This document shows, piece after piece, positions 21,001 through 27,433 of a DNA stretch of 35,285 nt; position 1 is the stretch's first letter, and every line of letters starts with the position of its first letter. The position numbers and the translations under genes are program-made. The notes beneath the pieces are model-generated. The model was given only the letters and a program-made list of their open reading frames with translations, ran no database searches and was not told where the DNA came from. Origin of the DNA: Candidatus Eiseniibacteriota bacterium. GTDB taxonomy: Bacteria; Eisenbacteria; RBG-16-71-46. The DNA lies in NCBI GenBank assembly GCA_005893225.1, contig VBOT01000103.1, positions 6,385 to 41,669 of the forward strand, read 5' to 3'.

Positions 21001-21616
21001 GAACTCGGCGGTCGCCCCGATCGCCTCGAAGCCGATCGGGAAGTGTACGCGGCGCCTGACCCTGAGCCGGGGCGGCGAGTCGACGGTCGGAGATTTCGTC
21101 GCCGACGCCATCCGGCGCGCCCTGGGGGTCGACATCGCGCTCCAGAACAGCGGCGGCCTGCGCGCCGAGCTGGGCGAGGGAACCGTGACGCGGGGCGCGA
21201 TCTACGAGGTGATGCCGTTCGACAACGTGATCTTCACGCTCGAGCTGACCGGCGCCGAGGTGCGGCGCGCGCTCGAGCAGGCGCTGCGCTACGGCCGCGT
21301 CACACAGGTGAGCGGCGTCCGCTATCGCTTCGACCGCCGCCGCCCCGATTTCCAGCGCATCCTTTCGCTCACCGACACCGCCGGCGTGGCCCTGGACGAG
21401 AGCCGGATCTACAAGGTGGCGTGCAACGACTTCATGGCCACCGGCGGCGACAACTACGACGTGCTCTCGGGCGGCCGCAACCGCACGGCGACCGGCGTGC
21501 TGGTGCGCGACGTGCTGGAGGCGTACGTGGCCCAGCGCTCGAAGACGGGGTCGCTCGACGTCAGCCTGGATGGGCGGATCGAGTCGGTGGGGCAGGGAGG
21601 GTCGGGGGGGAATTGA
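18047..21616 (+). CDS. Tandem CpdB-like / UshA-like bifunctional nucleotidase with SLH-like linker
   Basis: From the ATG at 18047 the protein has 1189 residues with a signal peptide (about 1-22, ending AAA). Module 1 has a calcineurin-like metallophosphatase (TTDLHG with D34/H36, D75, GNHEFDFG at N116/H117, GHTH at H257/H259). Its 5'-nucleotidase C-terminal domain (AYPFGNTL, YNFDSAEGVTYEIDL) resembles 2',3'-cyclic nucleotide phosphodiesterase CpdB. A middle region of about 150 residues (RRGDLAYWLARAFGW...FADAPDSLEPWLDGLLKRRVL) looks like S-layer homology repeats. Module 2 repeats the phosphatase (TTDFHG D707/H709, GNHEFDW N785, GHSHNQ H919/H921) and a UshA-like nucleotidase domain (MPFDNVIF, NDFMATGGDNYDVL). 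Bacillus YfkN is a known fusion of the same two activities. An ATG at 18026 is an alternative start. Likely role: extracytoplasmic nucleotide salvage. Confidence 0.94.
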   Translation: MRIPRLVLAAMLWAWLCAPAAAEEARIVVLHTTDLHGALTPYDYLADRPAARGLVKLATMVEAVRAEKLPTLLLDGGDCIEGSPLVTIYRHHDRALPDPMMAAMTRMRYDAMAIGNHEFDFGREALEQTRAAATFPWLAANVVKATDGAPAFGTSIVKMLGPLRVGVVGLTTPAVPSWEDSENVAGLRFLSPLEAARREVDRLRRAERCDLVVLLAHTGLERDPVTGAERRGDTPDENWGFRLATEVPGVDLIVLGHTHVVVPSAQIGGTLVTQAGKWGEGLGRVDLTLTRSSAAEPWKVVSRRAQVLAVADSTAPDTSLARLADPYHRAAQEVLATVIGTAARDIASPGGRYEDGPLWELIHRVQLEATGADVSLAALPDPAARIAWGPITARDLLRAYPFGNTLSAVELSGAALKQVLEHSARYLSDYTFEAGRPLSEPGYPGYNFDSAEGVTYEIDLTRPAGERIARLSFRGEPLAPDRRLKVAVNSYRVHGGGGFPALSKAPIVWHQSRDIRELLIDHVRRARTLDGGFTRNWGIVPDYASARERPLIDLLVRQGVLDRSEALHLSPEAPARRGDLAYWLARAFGWREQKLSGAFADAPDSLEPWLDGLLKRRVLRDAGSSDQIQPFAPARLSTALDWCERAARHERYRLKPTYDATFRDGLLAGVGVARRPAARGDTLTRSQALGIVANTRFPWIRILETTDFHGAILSVGRDRRTGRAIGTSPVLAAHIERLRAENPEGTVLIDGGDLFQGTMISNLQFGRPMVEQMNALHYAAAAIGNHEFDWSADTLERRVREMRFAELGANLRERRTGRMPAWVRADTVFTRRGVRIGVLGLCYRFTPTVTLATNVRHLEFQDDSTTAARLVPQLRTMADVVIGVGHIPAETDSTRRLRGGDLARLARGVKGVDAWFGGHSHNQVLDRVDGVPVMIAGAHGEVIGVCDLVMDPVKHRVVESRADLVLTYADQVTPDSAMQARVERWNSAVAPIASKPIGKCTRRLTLSRGGESTVGDFVADAIRRALGVDIALQNSGGLRAELGEGTVTRGAIYEVMPFDNVIFTLELTGAEVRRALEQALRYGRVTQVSGVRYRFDRRRPDFQRILSLTDTAGVALDESRIYKVACNDFMATGGDNYDVLSGGRNRTATGVLVRDVLEAYVAQRSKTGSLDVSLDGRIESVGQGGSGGN

Positions 21617-21710
21617 AGGGGGTCCGTTCGGCCGCGGGCTGCCCAAGGTTCCGGTAAGTGCCTGATTTAGCGCCACCCCCTGCCGAAAACCCCTGGATGG
21701 AGTGGCCGCC

Positions 21711-22892
21711 ATGAGAATCCCCCCAGCCGAGAAGTCCCGCCCCATGTTGGCAAGCATGGTGGCGGCAGTCGCCGTCGCGCTCGCGCTCCTGACTGGCGCG
21801 TTCTCCGGCAGCGCCGAGGCCGACCCGCTCTTTGCCGCGCCGTTCCTCTCCTTCGAAACGGGGAGAGGTCCACAGTCCGTTGCGATCGGGGACCTGAACG
21901 GCGACGGCAAGGCCGACCTGGCGACAGCAAACTGCCACTCCAACACGGTGTCGGTGCTGCTCGGGAACGGAGATGGGAGCTTCCGGGCGCACACCGACTT
22001 CGAGACCGGGAGCTATCCTTACTCCGTGGCGATGGGAGACCTGAACGGGGACGGCAAGCCCGACCTGGCGGTAGCGAACACCGGCTCCAGGTCAGTTTCG
22101 GTGTTACTCGGCAACGGCGACGGAACCTTCGGAGCGCGCACCGACTTCGGCACTTGGACTGATCCCTACTCCGTGGCGATCGGCGACTTGAACGGGGACG
22201 GCAAACCCGACCTCGCAGTGGGGAACGAGGTGTATCTCGGGAACGGCGATGGGACCTTCGGGGCGCGCATCAGCTGGGGCAGCGCGGCCTTTGTCGCGAT
22301 CGGGGATCTGAACGGAGACGGCAAGCTTGATCTCGCGACAGTGGGCGACGCCCATTCCCTCTCAGTGCTGCTCGGGAATGGCGATGGCACGTTTGGCACG
22401 CCGACCGCCTTCGCGACCGGGGACGGTCCCTGCTCCGTTGCGATCGGGGACCTGAACGGCGACGGAAAGCCCGACCTGGCGGTGGCGAACTCCCACTCCT
22501 GGTCCGTGTCAGTGCTGGCCGGGAACGGCGATGGCACGTTCGAAACGTACACTGACTTCGGAATCGGGAGCAATCAGAACTCCGTGGCGATCGGGGACCT
22601 GAACGGCGACGGAAAATTGGACCTCGTGGTGGCTAGCGGTTCGGTCTCGGTATTGCTCGGGAACGGTGATGGGACCTTTGGGGCGCAGACGGACTTCGTG
22701 AATGGGAGTAGCTCTCCCTCCTCCGTGGTAATCGGGGATCTCAACGGAGATGGCAAGCTCGACGTCGTTGCGTCTCCGCACTATGCCGGCGATTATTCCT
22801 CCTCTCCCAGTGCAGTGAGCGTGTTGCTCGGAAACGGCGATGGGACCTTGGGGGGCAAAGACCAACGACTTTGGTACGGGGAACGACCCTAA
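21711..22892 (+). CDS. Secreted VCBS/FG-GAP repeat protein, N-terminal part (frameshifted)
   Basis: As sequenced, 393 residues: a signal peptide (about 1-33) and seven repeats of about 45-50 residues with the core SVAIGDLNGDGKPDLAVAN and VSVLLGNGDGTFGA. The DxNGDGKxD loops bind calcium in the FG-GAP/VCBS family, and seven such repeats usually form one beta-propeller. After the seventh repeat the frame breaks at a run of six G (22850-22855) and ends in unrelated residues (KDQRLWYGERP). Removing one G joins it in frame to the next entry, giving one protein of about 911 residues. The original gene was therefore probably 21711-24444, with a +1 insertion that is either real or a sequencing error. 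The ATG at 21711 is preferred to a GTG at 21702. Confidence 0.85.
   Translation: MRIPPAEKSRPMLASMVAAVAVALALLTGAFSGSAEADPLFAAPFLSFETGRGPQSVAIGDLNGDGKADLATANCHSNTVSVLLGNGDGSFRAHTDFETGSYPYSVAMGDLNGDGKPDLAVANTGSRSVSVLLGNGDGTFGARTDFGTWTDPYSVAIGDLNGDGKPDLAVGNEVYLGNGDGTFGARISWGSAAFVAIGDLNGDGKLDLATVGDAHSLSVLLGNGDGTFGTPTAFATGDGPCSVAIGDLNGDGKPDLAVANSHSWSVSVLAGNGDGTFETYTDFGIGSNQNSVAIGDLNGDGKLDLVVASGSVSVLLGNGDGTFGAQTDFVNGSSSPSSVVIGDLNGDGKLDVVASPHYAGDYSSSPSAVSVLLGNGDGTLGGKDQRLWYGERP
21951..22010 (+). repeat. 60-bp exact direct repeat, copy 1
   Basis: Sixty bases encoding SVLLGNGDGSFRAHTDFETG in VCBS repeat 1 recur without mismatch at 23551-23610, exactly 1600 bases downstream. Confidence 0.9.
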
Positions 22893-24444
22893 TTCCGTTG
22901 CGATCGGCGACCTGAACGGCGATGGCAGACCCGATCTGGCGACAGCCAACAGCCCCGGGGGCACGATATCGGTCCTGCTCGGCAACGCTGATGGCAGCTT
23001 CGGCGTAAAGACCGACTACAGCACGGGGAGCGGTGCCGGCTCGGTGGCGATCGGCGACCTGAATGGCGACGGCAAGCCCGACCTGGCAACCGCGAACGCC
23101 GGATATACGGTCTCGGTGCTCCTCGGGAACGGCAACGGGAGCTTCGGAGTGAGTACCGAGTGCAGAACGGGGGGCCGTCCCCAGTCGGTGGCGATCGGGG
23201 ACCTGAACGGGGACGGGAAGCCCGACCTGGCGGCAGCAACCGTCGACTCCGGCATGATCTCGGTACTGCTCGGCAATGGCGATGGGACCTTCGGGGCGCA
23301 CACCGACTTTGGGAACGGGATCTATCCCTATTCCGTGGCGATCGGGGACCTGAACGGGGACCGGAAGCTCGACCTGGCGACGGCGAACCACTCCGGCACG
23401 GTCTCGGTGCTGCTTGGCAACGGAGACGGGAGCTTCGGGGTCAAGACAGACTTCGGCACAGGTGGGTCTCCGAACTCCGTGGCGATCGGGGACCTGAACG
23501 GGGACGGGAAGCCCGACCTGGCGACGGCGAACCTTGTTTCCAATACCGTTTCGGTGCTGCTCGGGAACGGAGATGGGAGCTTCCGGGCGCACACCGACTT
23601 CGAGACCGGGCGCGATCCCCTCTCCGTGGTAATCGCGGACCTGAACGGCGACGGCAAGCTCGACCTGGCGACAGCGAACTACGGATCCAACACGGTTTCG
23701 GTGTTGCTCGGGGACGGCGTCGGGGGCTTCGGGATGAATCCTGAGTACGGGATCGGGAGCTTTCCCGTATCCTTAGTGATCGGTGACGTGAACGCGGACG
23801 GCAAGCCCGACCTGGCGGTGGCACACGAATGGAGTACGGTTTCTGTGCTGCTCAACACCGGATCGGGAGGAACAACCGCGACCTTGCTGGCTGAGTTCGA
23901 CGCGAGCCCACGCGACGGCGGCATCGAATTGCGCTGGAGCTTCGGTGACCGCTCGCGCGTGTCCTCGGTCGCCATCGAGCGCACGCAAGTGGTGGACGGG
24001 CCCTGGGCGCCAATCACTCCCGAGCTGCGCCAGGATGGCGACGTGACGGCGGCACTCGACCGCACTGCTGATCCGGGGCAGGCGTACTTCTATCGGCTCG
24101 TGGTGAGGCTCGTGGACGGTACCGGCGTCACGTTCGGCCCGGTGTCCTCGACCAGGCGCGCGCCCGTTGCCACGAGCACCATCTCCCTCCTCGGCCCGAA
24201 CCCGACCAACGGGAGAACCCAGATTCAGTACGATGTGGCTCGCGCCGGTCGCGTGAGGCTGGCCGTGGCCGACGTGTCCGGCCGTGTGGTCGCGACCCTG
24301 GTCGATGGTATCCCGCCGCCCGGTCGGTACCAGGTTTCATGGGACGGGACCAAAGGTGGCCAGCGGCTGGCGGCGGGCCTCTACTTCGTGCGGCTCACGG
24401 CGCCGGATCGGACTGTCGTGAGGAAGCTCGCCACGATCCGATGA
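22840..24444 (+). CDS. VCBS/FG-GAP repeat protein, C-terminal part with FlgD-like sorting tail
   Basis: The second half of the frameshifted gene. The frame opens just before the G tract, and its first ATG (22840) is not a genuine start. It carries seven further calcium-loop repeats (e.g. SVAIGDLNGDGKPDLATAN), making 14 in all, followed by a non-repeat beta-rich segment (about 23880-24170) resembling a fibronectin III-like domain. A FlgD-like tail (GPNPTNGRTQIQYDV...VADVSGRVVATL...GLYFVRLTA) of about 85 residues closes it. The tail matches that of the subtilase at 6943, so both are predicted cargo of a type IX-like export route. Without the N-terminal part it would have no signal peptide. Function is probably adhesion or surface display; no catalytic motif is seen. 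Confidence 0.85.
   Translation: MGPWGAKTNDFGTGNDPNSVAIGDLNGDGRPDLATANSPGGTISVLLGNADGSFGVKTDYSTGSGAGSVAIGDLNGDGKPDLATANAGYTVSVLLGNGNGSFGVSTECRTGGRPQSVAIGDLNGDGKPDLAAATVDSGMISVLLGNGDGTFGAHTDFGNGIYPYSVAIGDLNGDRKLDLATANHSGTVSVLLGNGDGSFGVKTDFGTGGSPNSVAIGDLNGDGKPDLATANLVSNTVSVLLGNGDGSFRAHTDFETGRDPLSVVIADLNGDGKLDLATANYGSNTVSVLLGDGVGGFGMNPEYGIGSFPVSLVIGDVNADGKPDLAVAHEWSTVSVLLNTGSGGTTATLLAEFDASPRDGGIELRWSFGDRSRVSSVAIERTQVVDGPWAPITPELRQDGDVTAALDRTADPGQAYFYRLVVRLVDGTGVTFGPVSSTRRAPVATSTISLLGPNPTNGRTQIQYDVARAGRVRLAVADVSGRVVATLVDGIPPPGRYQVSWDGTKGGQRLAAGLYFVRLTAPDRTVVRKLATIR
22850..22855 (+). other. G6 tract at probable +1 frameshift
   Basis: Six consecutive G lie where the upstream frame should continue as GAKTNDFGTG. 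With five G both halves join in frame. The 60-bp repeat copies are 1600 bases apart, one more than a multiple of three (1599 would preserve frame), which supports one inserted base. Confidence 0.75.
23551..23610 (+). repeat. 60-bp exact direct repeat, copy 2
   Basis: Identical to 21951-22010 and located in VCBS repeat 12. Such identity among otherwise diverged repeats suggests recent duplication or gene conversion within the array. Confidence 0.9.
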
Positions 24445-24746
24445 TCCTCACTCGACTCCGGGAAGTAATTCGTCTAGAGAAGAAACCCAAGATAGACCTG
24501 CCGCGAAAGATTTGACGCGGGTCGCAAATATTTCTCTTGACCCGCTGCGAAGCCACCCTCATCCACGGCTCGCTACTGCTCGTGCAACAGCGCACCAGAA
24601 TGCCCAGGAAGGGCGCTGCCGACATGGGATCTCCGCGCTGAGAAAAATCCCGTGGCGCTGCGTTCCGCGCGCTCTCAGTGACTCCACAAGCGCCAAGCAA
24701 CGCCATGGCAGAATAGAGAGACCACGAGCCCCCGCACGAGGTTTCC
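24445..24746. other. Intergenic region upstream of HNH gene, locally AT-rich
   Basis: About 300 bases without a supported gene. The first 100 bases are visibly more AT-rich than the surroundings. Inverted arms GCGGGTC (24517-24523) and GACCCGC (24539-24545) enclose an AT-rich 15-base loop. This may terminate the VCBS gene or be part of an insertion boundary; no target-site duplication was identified. Confidence 0.35.
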
Positions 24747-25883
24747 ATGGCTCGTTCCTATTCCTTGGTTCATCTCGCCGACGGAATTCTCCTTAGCAAC
24801 CTGGCCGCGCTCGTCGCCCGGGACCGCGGCACGACCGCCGAGCTGCTGGCCCACATCGCCGAGGTGGACACGCGCCGGCTGTACGTGCCGGAGGGTTTCC
24901 CCTCCATGTTCCTCTACTGCGTGCACCAGCTGCGCCTCTCCGAGGATTCCGCGTACAAGAGGATCCAGGCGGCGCGCACCGCGCGGCAGTTCCCCCACAT
25001 CTTCGACGCTCTGGCATACGGCCGCCTCCACCTCACGGCGGTGAAGCTCTTGGGGCCCTACCTGACTCCCGGGAACGCCACCGAACTCCTGGAAGCGGCA
25101 GCCCGCAAGACGACCCGCGAGGTCGAGCAGTTGCTCGCGGAGCGCTTTCCGCGCTCGGAAACGCTGGCCCTGGTAGAGACCCTTCCGCCCTCACCACCCC
25201 TTCCCCACGACCAGCGTTCGCCGGGGCCGGTGGAGACGTGCGCGTCGGACGGCATACAAGCCGCCGGCACACTCGCCCCGCGGCGAGTTGGCCCGGTTGC
25301 CGCCCCGCGTACGACGGTGACGCCGGAGGCGCCCGAGCGCTTCCTCTTTCAGTTCACCGTCGGACGGGACACGCATGATGACCTTCGGTACGCGCAGGCT
25401 CTGCTGAGCCACGTGATCCGGTCGGGAGACGTCGCGGAGGTCATTGCCCGAGCGCTCAAGGCGCTCATCAGAGAGCTCGAGAAGCGCAAGTTCGCGGCGA
25501 CGAGCAGGCCGCGCTCGGGCCACCGGCGAGCAACGGCGAGGCGGTGCATCCCTGCCCACGTGATGCGCGCGGTGTGGGAGCGAGACGGAGGTCGATGCAC
25601 TTTCGTCGGTCCGGCCGGTCAGCGTTGCCCGGCGCGCGCCTTCCTGCAGTTCGATCACATCGACCCGGTGGCACTTGGGGGTCAGGCGACGGTGGATCGG
25701 ATCCGACTCCGGTGCGCCGCCCACAACCAGTACGCGGCGGAGTGCACGTTCGGCACCGAGTTCATGCGCCACAAGCGAGAAGAGGCTCGGCGTGCGCGGG
25801 CCGAGGCGCGACGCGCGGCGGCAGCTCGTCGCCTTGCGCTCTTTAGGTCGAGCCCCTTCCCGTCGCTGGTGCTCTGCAGCTGA
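24747..25883 (+). CDS. HNH endonuclease family protein
   Basis: This 378-residue protein has a C-terminal HNH nuclease domain (about 265-345): VWERDGGRCTF, then a zinc-type cysteine pair (GGRC, QRC), the catalytic FDHIDPVALGG, and RIRLRCAAHNQYAAE. The N-terminal part (about 10-140) is helical, with SEDSAYKRIQAARTARQFP, a stretch shared by a family of stand-alone HNH proteins common in soil and sediment bacteria. The middle (about 140-200) is Pro-rich, and a basic KKRK-like linker precedes the nuclease. The ATG at 24747 follows GAGG. Members often occur in many copies per genome with unknown function. No methylase, toxin or integrase partner lies beside it, so restriction or mobility cannot be claimed. 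It is convergent with the amidase gene. Confidence 0.88.
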   Translation: MARSYSLVHLADGILLSNLAALVARDRGTTAELLAHIAEVDTRRLYVPEGFPSMFLYCVHQLRLSEDSAYKRIQAARTARQFPHIFDALAYGRLHLTAVKLLGPYLTPGNATELLEAAARKTTREVEQLLAERFPRSETLALVETLPPSPPLPHDQRSPGPVETCASDGIQAAGTLAPRRVGPVAAPRTTVTPEAPERFLFQFTVGRDTHDDLRYAQALLSHVIRSGDVAEVIARALKALIRELEKRKFAATSRPRSGHRRATARRCIPAHVMRAVWERDGGRCTFVGPAGQRCPARAFLQFDHIDPVALGGQATVDRIRLRCAAHNQYAAECTFGTEFMRHKREEARRARAEARRAAAARRLALFRSSPFPSLVLCS

Positions 25884-26016
25884 CGGTTTGGGAGCGGCGC
25901 TGTGACTCGCCACGGCGTGGGACATCAGGAACTTTGACGCCGGGGAGGCCGGTGCAGGGGGGGTTCCGCTCCTCGCGCGCGGGTTCTTCGTGTTCGCGAG
26001 TCGCCCTGCCTTCAGG

Positions 26017-27231
26017 CTAGTGCACCGACCCCTCTTGGGGATCCGCCTCCGGAGTCATGAGCCCGATCCCGGCGCGCTGGAAGTAGGTGCGCACCCCGAT
26101 CGCGAGCTGCTTCCCCATCTGCTTCTGGAACTCGGGGTTCTTGAGCAGCCTCGCCTCGGCGGGGTTGTTGATGAAGGCGGTTTCCACCAGCACCGAGGGG
26201 AACTCGACCGACTTGAGCACCACGAAGCCGGCCTGCTTCACGCCGCGCGATTCGAGGCGCCGGTCCGCGGCCACGTGGTCGAGCAGCGTCTCGGCGAGGA
26301 GCTGGCTCTGCTGGAGCGCCGAGGAGCGCTTCACGTCGTAGAGGATGTTGACCAGGTCGTCCTCCGCCTGGGACGGGACGCCGCCCACCAGGTCGGCCGC
26401 GTTCTCGAGGTCGGCGAAGTCGGCGTCGGCCTGGTCGGCCGCCCCGCGCAGCGACAGGAAGTAGACCTCGGTGCCGCTGCCCCGGCCGCGCCGGCGCGAG
26501 GAGTTGGCGTGGATGCTGATGAACAGGTCGGCCTTCATGCGCTCGGCGATGTGGTAGCGCTCGCGGAGCGGGATGAAGTAGTCGCCGTCCCGCGTCAGGG
26601 CGGCGCGAATTCCCGGCATCTGGTTGAGCTCGTCCACCACCGCCCGCCCCACCGCCAGGGTGACGTTCTTCTCCAGCACCCTGCCGGGCCCGCGCGCGCC
26701 GTTGTCCTCGCCGCCATGACCGGGATCCACGGCGACCAGGCGCACCCGTTCCTTCCTCTTGGTCGCGGCGATGCCGGCCAGCCGGCGGTCCTCGGCCACG
26801 TCGCCGCCCGGGCGCGTCACGTCCACCACTAGGCGGAACGGCTGGTTCTCGTCGGCCGCCAGGGAGAGGACGTGGAACCGGCTGTTGTCATGGAAGAAGA
26901 GGCGGAGCTGAGCGCCCTCCACCGTGGTCGCGACCTCGACCGAGTCGACCACGCCGTCGCGCACGCCGAGGATGCCGGGCACCGATGGGGCCCTCGACAC
27001 CAGCTCGCCGGGCAGACTCAGCACCACCTGACGGCTCCGGCCCGAGTCGGGAGCGACCGCGGTGACGGTGTGGGAGAACTCGAACACCACTCGCGTGTCG
27101 GCGGGCGCCGACCACGAGCGCATCCCGGTGAGGACCACCCCTTGCGCGCCGGGCGTGTCCGCCGAGGCTGCGGAGAACGACCCGGCTAGGACCGCGAGCC
27201 CTACGGCGAACGCGATGGCGCGTGGATGCAT
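26017..27231 (-). CDS. N-acetylmuramoyl-L-alanine amidase (AMIN + Amidase_3)
   Basis: This 404-residue protein has a signal peptide (about 1-24, ending ASA), an AMIN domain (about 30-140, peptidoglycan targeting) and a zinc amidase domain (about 164-385). Zinc ligands and catalytic residues are H172 (VDPGHGGEDNG), E187 (LEKNVTL), H241 (ISIHANSS) and E350 (VLVETAFINNP). The order AMIN-Amidase_3 is that of E. coli AmiC/AmiB, which split septal peptidoglycan to separate daughter cells. The insertion between about 260 and 330 resembles the regulatory helix that blocks the active site in those enzymes until an EnvC/NlpD-type activator binds; that activator is not in this window. It lies downstream of the anchored htrA on the same strand, separated by a hairpin and a palindromic repeat. 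Confidence 0.95.
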   Translation of the reverse strand: MHPRAIAFAVGLAVLAGSFSAASADTPGAQGVVLTGMRSWSAPADTRVVFEFSHTVTAVAPDSGRSRQVVLSLPGELVSRAPSVPGILGVRDGVVDSVEVATTVEGAQLRLFFHDNSRFHVLSLAADENQPFRLVVDVTRPGGDVAEDRRLAGIAATKRKERVRLVAVDPGHGGEDNGARGPGRVLEKNVTLAVGRAVVDELNQMPGIRAALTRDGDYFIPLRERYHIAERMKADLFISIHANSSRRRGRGSGTEVYFLSLRGAADQADADFADLENAADLVGGVPSQAEDDLVNILYDVKRSSALQQSQLLAETLLDHVAADRRLESRGVKQAGFVVLKSVEFPSVLVETAFINNPAEARLLKNPEFQKQMGKQLAIGVRTYFQRAGIGLMTPEADPQEGSVH

Positions 27232-27262
27232 GGGGTCAAATGCCTTCCCTGCTCTTTAGCAG

Positions 27263-27288
27263 GGGAGGCGGCTTCCGAGCCGCCTCCC
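27263..27288. terminator. Strong 11-bp hairpin between htrA and amidase genes
   Basis: GGGAGGCGGCT (27263-27273) pairs perfectly with AGCCGCCTCCC (27278-27288) around a TCCG loop. It lies downstream of the htrA stop on the minus strand and about 30 bases before the amidase ATG. No T-tract follows, so it could be a terminator helped by Rho or an mRNA-stabilising structure. Confidence 0.55.
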
Positions 27289-27293
27289 TATCC

Positions 27294-27417
27294 GGCAGGC
27301 TGCTGAAAACCCCGATTGCTGCGTTGCTCGGTCGCTCCTCGCTGCGACGTATCTTTCAGATACGACTCGCTCGTCGCTTCCCTCGCGCCTTGCACTCGGG
27401 CTCTTCAGCAGCCTGCC
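27294..27417. repeat. 124-bp imperfect palindromic intergenic element
   Basis: The ends GGCAGGCTGCTGAAAA (27294-27309) and TCTTCAGCAGCCTGCC (27402-27417) are inverted copies with one mismatch. The centre GTATCTTTCAGATAC (27349-27363) forms the apex of a long, imperfect hairpin of GCTCG/CTCGC-rich arms. It has no coding capacity. I recall similar long hairpins with TTTTTCAGCAGCCTG ends between genes in several environmental bacterial lineages. A half copy is at 384-399. Confidence 0.75.
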
Positions 27418-27433
27418 AATCCGACAGCAGCTT

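Noticed and set aside
18029-21994. About 1320-codon open frame antisense to the nucleotidase
   Set aside because: Composition is typical of an antisense shadow and it crosses a gene boundary; the plus strand has all metallophosphatase motifs.
22850-22855. Phase-variable poly-G switch
   Set aside because: Six G is short compared with known phase-variation tracts; an ordinary insertion or sequencing error is more likely, so it is offered only as one option in the VCBS finding.
21711-24444. CRISPR-like or tandem DNA repeat array
   Set aside because: The periodic repeats of about 145 bases encode protein repeats with calcium loops and are diverged; there are no short identical repeats with unique spacers.
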